Part shown: piece by piece, positions 1 to 7,108 of the stretch
Layout: every line of letters starts with the position of its first letter
Numbering within the stretch: the first letter of the stretch is position 1
DNA from: an uncultured Oscillospiraceae bacterium
Lineage (GTDB): Bacteria > Bacillota > Clostridia > Oscillospirales > Oscillospiraceae
DNA length: 9,939 nucleotides
Direction: 5' to 3'
Assembly (NCBI GenBank): GCA_934597165.1
Contig: CAKTQP010000061.1
Coordinates: 1 to 9,939 of the forward strand
Made by a program: the position numbers and the translations under genes
Notes under the pieces: model-generated
What the model was told of the DNA's origin: nothing
What the model saw: the letters and a program-made list of their open reading frames with translations, nothing else
Database searches by the model: none

Positions 1-1044
1 CGCAACCCGCTGTTCTACGCCCTGTCCAGCCACCCCAATATCGAGATCCGGGTATACAATCCCATCCAGCTCTGGAAACCTTGGAATCTCATGGGACGGC
101 TCCACGACAAGTACCTCATCGCCGACCACACCGCCTACCTGCTGGGCGGCCGCAACTGCTTCAACTCCTTCCTGGGCAGTTACGGCGGCGGGCAGAACCG
201 AGATCGGGATGTGCTGGTGTACAACGCGGCAAACGATACAGACAGCTCCCTGTACCAGGTGGAGGACTACTACCGCAGCGTCTCCGCCCTGGACTGCTGC
301 GAGCTGTTCCACGACGACGAAGGGCTGGCGGAGCGTTCCTCCGTCCAAGAGGCGCGGGAGACCCTGCACCAGCGGTTGGCAGAGCTGAAAACCCGCTACC
401 CCACCTGTTTCGCCGCCTCCTGTGACTACGCCGCCACCACCCAGCCCACCCGAAAGATCACCCTGCTGTCCAACCCCACTCAGGTGGCAGTAAAGGAACC
501 GGTGCTGTTCTATCAGCTGATGGAGCTGTGCAAGAGCGCGAAAAAACAGGTCATCCTCCACACCCCCTACGTCATCGCCAACGACTGGATGACAGAGCAG
601 CTAAGCCAGATCGGCTCTAAGGGACAGATTTTGCTCAACTCCGCCGCCACCAACGGCAACCCCTTCGCCTCCAGCGATTACGTCCGGCACAAACAGGAGC
701 TGGTGGACACGGGGCTGGAAATTCACGAGTATATCGGCGACATCTCCTACCACGGCAAGAGCATCGCCATCGACGACCGCCTGGCTATCGTCGGCTCCTT
801 CAACATGGATATGCGCAGCACCTACCTGGACACGGAACTGATGCTGGTCATCGACAGCCCGGAGGTCACCCAAGAACTGAAAACCTCCATGGCCGCCCTG
901 GACGCACAAGCCGCCGTGGTGGCGGACGTGGATCACTATCGCTCCCTCCCCGACGGGATGGCCGAGCCCAGCCTGTCCACCGGGAAACGGGTGGTGCAGT
1001 TCTTGACCGGATGGGCGTTAGAACTGGGACGGTTCCTACTCTGA
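1..1044 (+). CDS. Phospholipase D family protein, ClsC/YmdC-like cardiolipin synthase type (5' end outside window)
   Basis: The reading frame is open from base 1 to the TGA at 1042-1044, so the N-terminus lies outside the window; 347 residues are visible. Two HxKx4D active-site motifs of the phospholipase D superfamily are seen: H35/K37/D42 (followed by a G-G-R-N motif) and H251/K253/D258 (followed by G-S-F-N-x-D-x-R-S and, a few residues on, T-E). That arrangement matches the cardiolipin synthase C/YmdC branch, in which the two motifs form one active site that moves phosphatidyl groups between phospholipids at the membrane. Substrate cannot be read from sequence; another phosphatidyltransferase or phospholipase activity is possible. 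The gene is followed 13 bases later by a bidirectional terminator. Nothing looks broken: both catalytic motifs are intact. Confidence 0.88.
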   Translation, partial: RNPLFYALSSHPNIEIRVYNPIQLWKPWNLMGRLHDKYLIADHTAYLLGGRNCFNSFLGSYGGGQNRDRDVLVYNAANDTDSSLYQVEDYYRSVSALDCCELFHDDEGLAERSSVQEARETLHQRLAELKTRYPTCFAASCDYAATTQPTRKITLLSNPTQVAVKEPVLFYQLMELCKSAKKQVILHTPYVIANDWMTEQLSQIGSKGQILLNSAATNGNPFASSDYVRHKQELVDTGLEIHEYIGDISYHGKSIAIDDRLAIVGSFNMDMRSTYLDTELMLVIDSPEVTQELKTSMAALDAQAAVVADVDHYRSLPDGMAEPSLSTGKRVVQFLTGWALELGRFLL

Positions 1045-1057
1045 CCTCGACCCCTAC

Positions 1058-1108
1058 AAAAAAACAGCCTGAGCGCGTCAGCATCTGCTGATCCGCTCAG
1101 GCTTTCAT
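1058..1108. terminator. Bidirectional intrinsic terminator between convergent genes
   Basis: AGCCTGAGCG (1066-1075) pairs perfectly with CGCTCAGGCT (1094-1103), and an inner TCAGCA/TGCTGA stem (1078-1083/1086-1091) extends it past a small internal loop. An A-run lies on the left (1058-1064) and a T-rich run on the right, so it can stop both the phospholipase D transcript and the converging hydrolase transcript. Confidence 0.88.
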
Positions 1109-1119
1109 TTTTCTCCTAC

Positions 1120-1773
1120 TCACTGACCGGCACCCTTACCGCTCGTCCGCTTTTTATATCCACAATCGCAGTACGGCCCACCGGAAGCCAGGGTGTACTG
1201 CCGCACAAAGTGGGTCGTGCCCCCGGCCTCGCTCATGGTGTAGTCCAGGTGGCACAGCGCCGGGGTCAGGTCATATAACCCCAGTTTTTTCATCAATGTG
1301 CAGATACCGCACTGGGTAAAGCGCGCTTCATAGCCGCTGTCGTCCGGGTAGGGGTAGAAATCCATGTTCCAGGAATACGGATTCCGGTCGCCGGCACGGA
1401 GCCGGGCTGTCTCTTGCAGACCAGTCACGTCCTTGTCGGTGAACTTCGATTTCCCGCTCATCCGGCAGAACCACTTCATCGCAGGCGTCATCATGGCTTT
1501 GGCATAGTAGTCCGTCAGCGTCTGCACATCCGGACGCTCCAGCATACTCAAGATGAACGCCGCCAGCATGGCGCAGTTGACCAGGTTCATCTTGAACCGA
1601 TCCGCCCTTTCAAATTCCGGCACTTCCGCCAGGATCTCCTTATACTTCCCTTTCGCCTGTGCTGTGACCCTTTTCGCCGCCTCCGGCGTCAGGCCGAATT
1701 CCGACGTCAAATGGGTCTGAAAGGATTTGTGAAACAACGCCCACATCCCCATGGGCATTCCCATATACTTCAT
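1120..1773 (-). CDS. L-2-amino-thiazoline-4-carboxylic acid hydrolase family protein (PF14196), downstream paralog
   Basis: The product has 217 residues, the usual size for the family. The C-terminal half carries its typical signature: C155-G-I-C158, then A-L-C174-H-L-D177, then F-V-R-Q-Y-T-L-A-S-G-G followed by C202-D-C204. In Pseudomonas the named enzyme opens the thiazoline ring of L-ATC to N-carbamoyl-cysteine on the way to L-cysteine. Gut Firmicutes carry many relatives whose substrates are unknown, so only the family is assigned. No signal peptide or clear membrane segment is seen, so it is probably cytoplasmic. The ATG at 1773 was preferred to an upstream in-frame codon (frame open to 1812) because AGGAGG lies six bases before it. 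It is the second gene of a two-gene operon, 10 bases after the paralog at 1784-2485. Confidence 0.82.
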   Translation of the reverse strand: MKYMGMPMGMWALFHKSFQTHLTSEFGLTPEAAKRVTAQAKGKYKEILAEVPEFERADRFKMNLVNCAMLAAFILSMLERPDVQTLTDYYAKAMMTPAMKWFCRMSGKSKFTDKDVTGLQETARLRAGDRNPYSWNMDFYPYPDDSGYEARFTQCGICTLMKKLGLYDLTPALCHLDYTMSEAGGTTHFVRQYTLASGGPYCDCGYKKRTSGKGAGQ

Positions 1774-1779
1774 GTCCAA

Positions 1780-1785
1780 CCTCCT
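1780..1785 (-). promoter_or_regulatory. Ribosome-binding site overlapping the upstream stop codon
   Basis: Read on the minus strand, AGGAGG begins inside the TAG stop (1786-1784) of the upstream paralog and sits six bases before the ATG at 1773. It decides the start of the downstream hydrolase gene and suggests translational coupling. Confidence 0.8.
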
Positions 1786-2485
1786 ATCGATTCCGCCGAT
1801 AGCCCTGGGCATCTCGATACTCCGGATGCTCCTTTAGATAGGGGTCTCGGTCGCCGCAGATGGTGTAGTCGCACTTGCAGCCGTTGGCACAGGTGGTGGT
1901 GCGCACCAGTCGGGCGTGGAGTAGCTCCATCCCCTGAAAATCCGGGTTGCACAGGGCGGGCATCACTTCCAGCAGCCCGTGTTGTTTGGCAAACTCCGCC
2001 GTGGGACACCGAGTGAACTCGTAGTAGATGGGCTTGTCCGCCTCATAAGGCGCCACGTGCATCACAAAGTCCCCCCACCGGTCACACCGCTTTTTCGCTG
2101 TCAGAAAGGCGCGATGGAGCAGCCGCTTCCAAAAGGGCTTGTTGACGTCCACAAAGCGGAGCTTCCGAAAGGCGGGCAAGAACAGCGCCCCTTCCATCTC
2201 CTCGATCTCGTCCAGACTGGTGACCGCTTTGCAGACCACATAGTAGCTCATCAGGGCAATGCAGTCGTAATTGCCCCCTACACCGTTGTGGAAGTTTTTC
2301 TTGCCACCCAGGTCGGTGCGCCAATCCTTCAGAAAATCTACGTATTGGAGCTGAACCTGTTCCCAGATTTCTTCCTGCTGTTCCGGCGGGTAGTGGAGGG
2401 CGATCTTTTGTTGGATCTGCTTTTTGCAGGGCTTGGAGTAGAGCACGTGGCAGGTGCGGTCAAATGACAGGTCTCGATCCCTCAT
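1784..2485 (-). CDS. L-2-amino-thiazoline-4-carboxylic acid hydrolase family protein (PF14196), upstream paralog
   Basis: The product has 233 residues and is a diverged relative of the next gene. It keeps the same C-terminal order of likely functional residues: F-T-R-C160-P, A-L-C179-N-P-D182, and C199 followed by C203-K-C205-D. The C-x-C near the end and the Cys-Asp pair are shared with the partner, while the intervening sequence and the tail (rich in D, Y, R) differ. The ATG at 2485 follows AGGAGG (2490-2495) at a short four-base spacing. It is the first gene of the operon, with a consensus promoter and a leader of about 88 bases. The two proteins could form a heteromeric enzyme or act on different substrates; sequence alone cannot say. 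Probably cytoplasmic. Confidence 0.8.
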   Translation of the reverse strand: MRDRDLSFDRTCHVLYSKPCKKQIQQKIALHYPPEQQEEIWEQVQLQYVDFLKDWRTDLGGKKNFHNGVGGNYDCIALMSYYVVCKAVTSLDEIEEMEGALFLPAFRKLRFVDVNKPFWKRLLHRAFLTAKKRCDRWGDFVMHVAPYEADKPIYYEFTRCPTAEFAKQHGLLEVMPALCNPDFQGMELLHARLVRTTTCANGCKCDYTICGDRDPYLKEHPEYRDAQGYRRNR

Positions 2486-2504
2486 GGTGCCTCCTTCTCT
2501 CTCG

Positions 2505-2520
2505 GTTAGCTATATCTAAC
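2505..2520. promoter_or_regulatory. Palindrome GTTAGCTATATCTAAC, candidate operator in the hydrolase leader
   Basis: This 16-base near-perfect palindrome (14 of 16 positions symmetric, arms GTTAG/CTAAC) lies in the 5' leader of the hydrolase operon, about nine bases before the ribosome-binding site and some 50 bases after the predicted transcription start. The TTAG/CTAA half-sites recall DtxR-family metal-repressor boxes, but no such regulator is in the window. It could also act as a small RNA hairpin close to the ribosome-binding site. Confidence 0.45.
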
Positions 2521-2579
2521 TTCCTGGTGGAAAAAAGCCGCCTTCGCCGATGGGAGAACGGATTTTTGCACTCGGTCAC

Positions 2580-2608
2580 ATTATAAAAGGGATATGGGGT
2601 GTTGTCAA
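2580..2608 (-). promoter_or_regulatory. Consensus sigma-A promoter of the hydrolase pair
   Basis: On the minus strand TTGACA (2608-2603) is followed after exactly 17 bases by TATAAT (2585-2580), a full match to the housekeeping consensus. Transcription should start near 2573, giving a leader of about 88 bases before the ATG at 2485. Confidence 0.88.
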
Positions 2609-2673
2609 GGGAACGAGCGGCCGGACTGGGAGAAATCACCACATAAAAAGAAGGAATGTATCTCTTTTCGTAG

Positions 2674-2702
2674 TGGACATTGTATGATAAAATAACTACA
2701 AT
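2674..2702 (+). promoter_or_regulatory. Promoter of the LuxR-type regulator
   Basis: TGGACA (2674-2679) and TACAAT (2697-2702) are 17 bases apart, each one mismatch from consensus. The predicted start near 2709 gives a leader of about 27 bases. The dyad ATTGTA (2679-2684)/TACAAT (2697-2702) covers the spacer and -10 box and could be an operator, though a chance match is possible. The 65 bases between this and the divergent promoter hold no other motif I recognise. Confidence 0.65.
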
Positions 2703-2735
2703 CATTAAGATATTTTAAAGATGAGGACAGGACAC

Positions 2736-5231
2736 ATGGCAAAGCGAAAACAGAATTTGAACAGTCTCTATATCTCCCCCCGCCTCCGGGACAGCCTGAC
2801 CCCCATCGGGCGCTGTGCCCTGACCACGGTGGTAGCGCCCATGGGCTACGGGAAGACCACCGCCATCCGCTGGTATTTGGCGGAGCAGGTCAAGGAAGAC
2901 CCGACGGTGCAGACCATCCGCGTCAGCATTTATTCGGACAACGTGCCCATCTTCTGGAAGAGCGTCCAAAAAGCCTTTGCCTTTGCCGGTCTGACCTTTT
3001 TGGAACAGTATCCTTGTCCCGAAGACACCGCCAGCGCCAGCCTGTTGGTGGACGACCTCTGTCTCACCCTGACCGGTCCCGTCCACTACTACATCTTCAT
3101 CGACGATTTCCACCTGATGACCGACAGCCGCATCGTGGACTTCTTCTGCATCCTGGCCAACCGGCTGCCGGAGAACGTCCATGTGATCGTGGCCAGTCGC
3201 GACCGGTTCCTTCCCCGCGGGGAGGTGGTGCGCCTGGGTGGGAAGCTCCATCAGATCACCGTGGAACAGCTGCGGCTGAACCATCGGGAGCTGGCCACTT
3301 ATGCACACCGCTGTGGAACTCCGCTACAGGAAGCGGACATTGCCGCTCTGCTCCACTCCAGCGAGGGGTGGTTTTCCGCGGTCTATCTGAACCTGTGCTT
3401 TTTGGCCGAACAGGGGACGCTGCCCGATACGCAGTCGGACATTTATGAGATGTTCTTCAACGCCCTCATCGACCCCCTCTCCCCCCAACGGCAGGAGTTT
3501 TTGGAGGTCATGGGACTGGCCGACGAATTTTCCGCGGAGATGGCGCGCTTCATCACCGAAGACCCGGAGACCGATCAGATCCTCGCCGCCCTGACCGAGC
3601 AAAACGCCTTTGTGACCCGCCTGTCTGACGGCGTGACCTTCCGGTTCCACCACATGATGAAAGCCTGTGCAGAGCGGGCGTTCTCTCAGTTGGAACCGGC
3701 CAAACAGAACGCCTACCGCAGCCGCTACGGCGACTGGTATCAAGCCCACCAGCAGTATCTGTACGCCCTGGCCGCCTATCAGGCCTGCGGCAACTATGAC
3801 GCCGCCCTCCAGGTCATCCAGGCGGACGCGGGAATCCTCTTGGCTGCGTTGAAGCCGGAGACGGTGCTGGCATTTTTGGAGCGTTGTCCGGAGGCGGTGC
3901 TGAAAGAGCATCCGCTGACCCTTTTGGTGCTCATGCGTCGGATGTTCACCTGGCGGCAGATCCCCAAGATGATGGAGCTGAAAACACTGCTGGAAGACGC
4001 CATCCGCACCCACCCGGAGTGGCCGGAGGAAGAGCGGGGGAACCTGCTGGGGGAACGGGACTTGATCCTGAGCTTCCTGATGTACAACGACATCACCGAG
4101 ATGAGCCGTCTCCACCGGAGCGCCAGCGCCCAAATGTCCCGTCCGGCGGTGAGCATCCGCAACGAGGGGAGCTGGACCTTTGGGTCTCCGTCGGTGCTGA
4201 TGATGTTCCATCGGGCGCCGGGAGCGCTGGACAAGGAGCTGGCGGAGATGAACGACTGTATGCCCCACTACTACAAGCTGACCCAAGGGCACGGTGACGG
4301 GGCGGAACTGGTGATGAGCGGCGAAGCGGCCTTTCTGCAGGGGCGTTTTGCGGACACCAGCATCCTGTTGGAGCGCGCCTACGCCCGCATCGCCGAAAAC
4401 GGTCAGGAGAACATGGCTCTCTGCTGCGACTTTTTGGAGCGGCGGCTCTCCCTCTGTGTGGACACCCAGGAGCGGTATTCCTTCGCGCAAAAGCGGAAGG
4501 AGTTGATGCAGAGCCATAACACCATGTGGCTGTACATCTTTGAGAGCATCTGCGCCTATTACTACGCCCTAGTGGGGCAGCCGGAGCAGGTGCCCACCCT
4601 GTTCCGGGAGCACAGACTGTCCAACGTCAACTTCCTGGCACCCTGCCGACCCATGATGGAGCTGATCGAAAATCAGGTGTATTTAGCGCAGGGCGCCTAC
4701 GCCAAAGTCATCGGCCGGAGCGACGGGCTGTTGCAGCTGTGCCAGGGGATGCACTACGCCCTGGTGGCGCTGCACATCCGCATCCAGACCGCTGCCGCTT
4801 ACGCTATGCTGGACAAGGCATCGGAAGCTAAGCCGCTGTTGGAACAGGCACTGCAGGCGGCGGGAGCGGACGGATTTATCCTCCCCTTTGTGGAAAACTA
4901 CCGCTATCTGCGTGACCTGCTGCCCACCCTGCCCCAGACGAAACAGGTAGAACAGATCACCGCTTTGGGCGAGGCATACGAAGCCCGCTGCGCCCAGATA
5001 CGGGAGCAGGGCGCTCGCCCTGCCGCCTTGGGACAGCTGACCCGGCGGGAGGTGGAGATCACCCAGCTGATGGGGCAGCATCTGACCAACAAGGAGATCG
5101 CTGAGCAGCTATTCCTCTCCGAAGGGACGGTCAAGCAGTACGTGAATCAGATCTATTCCAAACTACAAATCACAGGGGACACCCGCACCAAGCGCAGACG
5201 GCTGTTGGAGCTGGTAGCGCAGAAACCCTAA
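2736..5231 (+). CDS. MalT/LAL-type LuxR transcriptional regulator with STAND ATPase
   Basis: The product has 831 residues, the usual length for large ATP-binding LuxR (LAL/MalT) activators. Domains in order: a P-loop NTPase with Walker A A-P-M-G-Y-G-K40-T41-T; Walker B F-I-D123-D124; a winged-helix-like segment with F-R-F-H-H near 305; a long helical, TPR-like ligand-sensing region (about 330-760); and a LuxR helix-turn-helix from about 768 (L-T-R-R-E start, then N-K-E-I-A and S-E-G-T-V-K). In the family, ATP and an inducer drive oligomerisation and promoter activation; the inducer here is unknown. The ATG at 2736 was preferred to that at 2721 because GAGG (2723-2726) is nine bases before it, while 2721 has only a weak AAAG upstream. 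It is divergent from the hydrolase pair, a likely target, and ends just before a terminator. Confidence 0.9.
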   Translation: MAKRKQNLNSLYISPRLRDSLTPIGRCALTTVVAPMGYGKTTAIRWYLAEQVKEDPTVQTIRVSIYSDNVPIFWKSVQKAFAFAGLTFLEQYPCPEDTASASLLVDDLCLTLTGPVHYYIFIDDFHLMTDSRIVDFFCILANRLPENVHVIVASRDRFLPRGEVVRLGGKLHQITVEQLRLNHRELATYAHRCGTPLQEADIAALLHSSEGWFSAVYLNLCFLAEQGTLPDTQSDIYEMFFNALIDPLSPQRQEFLEVMGLADEFSAEMARFITEDPETDQILAALTEQNAFVTRLSDGVTFRFHHMMKACAERAFSQLEPAKQNAYRSRYGDWYQAHQQYLYALAAYQACGNYDAALQVIQADAGILLAALKPETVLAFLERCPEAVLKEHPLTLLVLMRRMFTWRQIPKMMELKTLLEDAIRTHPEWPEEERGNLLGERDLILSFLMYNDITEMSRLHRSASAQMSRPAVSIRNEGSWTFGSPSVLMMFHRAPGALDKELAEMNDCMPHYYKLTQGHGDGAELVMSGEAAFLQGRFADTSILLERAYARIAENGQENMALCCDFLERRLSLCVDTQERYSFAQKRKELMQSHNTMWLYIFESICAYYYALVGQPEQVPTLFREHRLSNVNFLAPCRPMMELIENQVYLAQGAYAKVIGRSDGLLQLCQGMHYALVALHIRIQTAAAYAMLDKASEAKPLLEQALQAAGADGFILPFVENYRYLRDLLPTLPQTKQVEQITALGEAYEARCAQIREQGARPAALGQLTRREVEITQLMGQHLTNKEIAEQLFLSEGTVKQYVNQIYSKLQITGDTRTKRRRLLELVAQKP

Positions 5232-5255
5232 CCTTTGGTTACTATCTTTCAAAAG

Positions 5256-5294
5256 AAATCCACGGTACACTACAGTTGTACGGTGGATTTTTTT
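5256..5294 (+). terminator. Intrinsic terminator after the regulator gene
   Basis: AAATCCACGGTAC (5256-5268) pairs with GTACGGTGGATTT (5278-5290) with one G-G mismatch and a nine-base loop, followed by a run of seven T (5288-5294). It begins 25 bases after the regulator's stop and lies just upstream of the next gene's ribosome-binding site. Its left arm also has a second, perfect 10-base partner at 5300-5309. Confidence 0.88.
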
Positions 5295-5319
5295 CGCCAA
5301 CCGTGGATTGCGGACGGAG

Positions 5320-5325
5320 AGGAGG
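5320..5325 (+). promoter_or_regulatory. Ribosome-binding site that fixes a TTG start
   Basis: AGGAGG lies eight bases before the TTG at 5334. The longer in-frame reading from TTG 5235 has no ribosome-binding site and would translate through the terminator hairpin, so this site decides the start. Confidence 0.78.
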
Positions 5326-5333
5326 AAGGACAG

Positions 5334-5570
5334 TTGCGCCGAAGTTACATTGCAGCGGTGAGCGCCTTAGAAGATCACATCCTGCAAGTGGACTACGTGT
5401 CTGGCAGCCGTCTGCTGTTGGATATGAAGCCCTATTTGGATAAGATCCGGTTTCGACCGCTGGCCAGACCGGAGATTTGGAATCGTGTCAGCACGAACGG
5501 GATCTTTGTCCAATTTGAAACCGTAGAACTGAGCCATGACGAGATCTTAGCCATGGCGGAACGAGATTGA
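5334..5570 (+). CDS. Small DUF2442-like protein
   Basis: The product has 78 residues from a TTG start chosen for its AGGAGG at eight bases. The pattern H-I-L-Q-V-x-Y-x-S-G-S-R-L-L-L-D-M-K-P-Y-L, then F-R-P-L-A-R-P-E-I-W-N-R-V, then I-F-V-Q-F, and an L-S-x-D-E-I-L end matches DUF2442-type proteins. These are small, function unknown, and some relatives sit in toxin-antitoxin-like pairs. No toxin partner is seen here; the next gene is a lipoprotein 29 bases on. There is no signal peptide, so it is cytoplasmic. It lies directly behind the regulator's terminator with no promoter I can identify, so it probably starts the lipoprotein operon through read-through or an unseen promoter. Confidence 0.72.
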   Translation: MRRSYIAAVSALEDHILQVDYVSGSRLLLDMKPYLDKIRFRPLARPEIWNRVSTNGIFVQFETVELSHDEILAMAERD

Positions 5571-5599
5571 ACACAGAATTTTGGAAAAGGAGAAAACAT

Positions 5600-6304
5600 A
5601 TGAAGAAAAGATGGATGATTTTGACGATCGCTCTGGCCATGAGCCTGCTCACCGCCTGCGGCGGAAAGAACCCCGCTCCGGCGTCCTCCACCCCGGCAGA
5701 CACCAAGCCCGCCACCAGCCAGGCAGAACCGGCAGACAAGTCGGAAGCCACCCCGGATGCCTCCACCCCGGCCGCGTCCTCCCAGACCCCTGCCCAGACC
5801 GAGACCCCCACTCAGGAGCCGGCAAAGCAGGATGACCAGACCGCCAAGCAGATCCCCGTCCTCATGGGCGGCGCGCTTCCCTTCACCAATATGCAGAACC
5901 TGAAGACGGAAAACTATGACGACGGCGGCTACTACTACGAGGACATGACCCAGGACGGCAACACGGTCATTATCAACACCGCCTACCCCACCACCCAGGC
6001 AGAGGGACAGAGTCTGGAAGAGTACGCCGTGGCCACTGCCACTGCCCTGGCGCAGTCCGATGACTACTATGTCAAATCCTTCTACGAGGCTGGGGACTAC
6101 ACCAAGAACCTGTCCTACCCGGTTCACGTGGTCACCTTCACCTCCGGCAAAAACGAAGACATGCGGATGTGGACGGTGTTCATGACCGCAACCGATACCG
6201 ATACTTACCTGTACGCCTTCTCCTCCACCATGGATGCAGCCGACGAGCTGGCACAGACCTACCTGGATGTGTTCTCCAACCTGCGCCTGGAGGACGCGGA
6301 GTGA
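5600..6304 (+). CDS. Lipoprotein with Thr/Pro/Ala-rich linker and C-terminal domain of unknown function
   Basis: The product has 234 residues. A lipoprotein signal peptide is clear: positively charged M-K-K-R, a hydrophobic stretch, and lipobox L-T-A-C with the lipidated cysteine at 20. Residues about 24-75 form a low-complexity linker rich in T, P, A, S and Q that probably spans the cell wall. The C-terminal domain (about 76-234) has alternating strands and Y-Y-Y, Y-P-V-H-V-V-T-F and Y-L-Y-A-F motifs; the pattern weakly recalls PsbP/Mog1-like folds, but I do not recognise the family. The ATG at 5600 was chosen for AAGGAG at seven bases and the M-K-K-R signal start; an in-frame start further upstream would spoil the signal peptide. 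It is the first of three tandem lipoprotein genes, likely one operon. Confidence 0.82.
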   Translation: MKKRWMILTIALAMSLLTACGGKNPAPASSTPADTKPATSQAEPADKSEATPDASTPAASSQTPAQTETPTQEPAKQDDQTAKQIPVLMGGALPFTNMQNLKTENYDDGGYYYEDMTQDGNTVIINTAYPTTQAEGQSLEEYAVATATALAQSDDYYVKSFYEAGDYTKNLSYPVHVVTFTSGKNEDMRMWTVFMTATDTDTYLYAFSSTMDAADELAQTYLDVFSNLRLEDAE

Positions 6305-6335
6305 TCGACACGCCACATAGAGGAGGTAACAGACC

Positions 6336-7085
6336 ATGAAACATTGGAATCGAACCCTGGGCACCCTGTGCCTGACCGCTCTGTTCTGCCTGAGCTTGAC
6401 TGCCTGCGGCGGCAAGGCACCGGCAACCAGCAAATCCGACCAGTCCAGCGCACCTGACACCTCGGAGCCTGTCGCCGGAGCGGACTGGACCACCTGGGGC
6501 ATCATCAACGACCAGAAGACCCTCGTCCAGATGGGCGCGGAAAAGGAAGTCTATGTCTGCACCTATGACGACAGAGTGGACTTGAACGAGACCTCCGGCG
6601 GCGCCTCTCCCACCCTGTATACTCAGCTGACCTATCCGGAAACGGTGGAGTCTGCGGCGAAAGCGTATGAGAGCATCTCCTTTGTGGATCGCAACAGCGA
6701 CGGCCAGAGCGACGCCACGCTGACCCTGAAGCAGGGGGAAAAGACCACCACCTGGGTGTGGTACTGGGATGACAAAGAGGGCTTTGTGTATCAGAACGAG
6801 CCAAACCAGGCACATCCGGAAATCACGCCTTATGTGGGGCTGTGGTGGTATGAGCAGGAGCATCGCTGGCTGCACATTTATGACGACGCCACCTGGAGCT
6901 TTGTCAATTCGGAGGATGAAGTCATCGAGTCCGGCACCGCACAGGCAGACAAGGACGGCGTGACCCTGCGCTATGACGGCAGCGGGGACACCCTGCGGCT
7001 GGATGATGCAGACGGCAACCTGGTGGACAGCGCCAAGAACGGCGAATTGACCTCCACCGAACAGATTTCGGCAGAAAAACAGTAA
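6336..7085 (+). CDS. Lipoprotein with EF-hand-like Ca-binding loop and beta-rich domain
   Basis: The product has 249 residues. The signal peptide ends in lipobox L-T-A-C with C24, followed by a short Ser/Pro-rich linker. Around residue 118 the stretch D118-x-N120-x-D122-G-x-x-D126 matches a calcium-binding EF-hand or dockerin-like loop, so metal binding is possible but inferred. The C-terminal part (about 165-235) begins with G-L-W-W-Y and runs through W-L-H-I-Y-D-D-A-T-W, Y-D-G-S-G and D-A-D-G, a beta-rich pattern like small lipocalin-like or G-x-W domains in surface lipoproteins. AGGAGG lies nine bases before the ATG. It follows the previous lipoprotein gene by 31 bases. It is not recognised by name, but is expected to be exported and anchored on the outer face of the membrane. 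Confidence 0.8.
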   Translation: MKHWNRTLGTLCLTALFCLSLTACGGKAPATSKSDQSSAPDTSEPVAGADWTTWGIINDQKTLVQMGAEKEVYVCTYDDRVDLNETSGGASPTLYTQLTYPETVESAAKAYESISFVDRNSDGQSDATLTLKQGEKTTTWVWYWDDKEGFVYQNEPNQAHPEITPYVGLWWYEQEHRWLHIYDDATWSFVNSEDEVIESGTAQADKDGVTLRYDGSGDTLRLDDADGNLVDSAKNGELTSTEQISAEKQ

Positions 7086-7108
7086 CCATTTAGGAGAAAA
7101 TGCAAAAC

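Noticed and set aside
2531..2548. Six-A run next to a GC-rich stretch in the hydrolase leader, possible attenuator on the minus strand
   Set aside because: On the minus strand the GC-rich stretch before the T-run lacks a complementary arm, so no terminator stem can form.
2721..2735. Upstream ATG at 2721 as start of the regulator
   Set aside because: It has only a weak AAAG upstream, and the GAGG at 2723-2726, which serves ATG 2736, would fall inside the coding sequence.
3324..4517. Long open frame of about 397 codons on the minus strand inside the regulator gene
   Set aside because: It is fully antisense to a well-supported LuxR/MalT coding sequence, has no recognisable domain, and is rich in H, Q, G, V and L as expected from the reverse frame of GC-rich coding DNA.
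5432..6508. Long open frame of about 358 codons on the minus strand over the DUF2442 and first lipoprotein genes
   Set aside because: It is antisense to genes with good ribosome-binding sites and a clear signal peptide; its glycine-rich repeats mirror the Thr/Pro/Ala-rich linker on the other strand.
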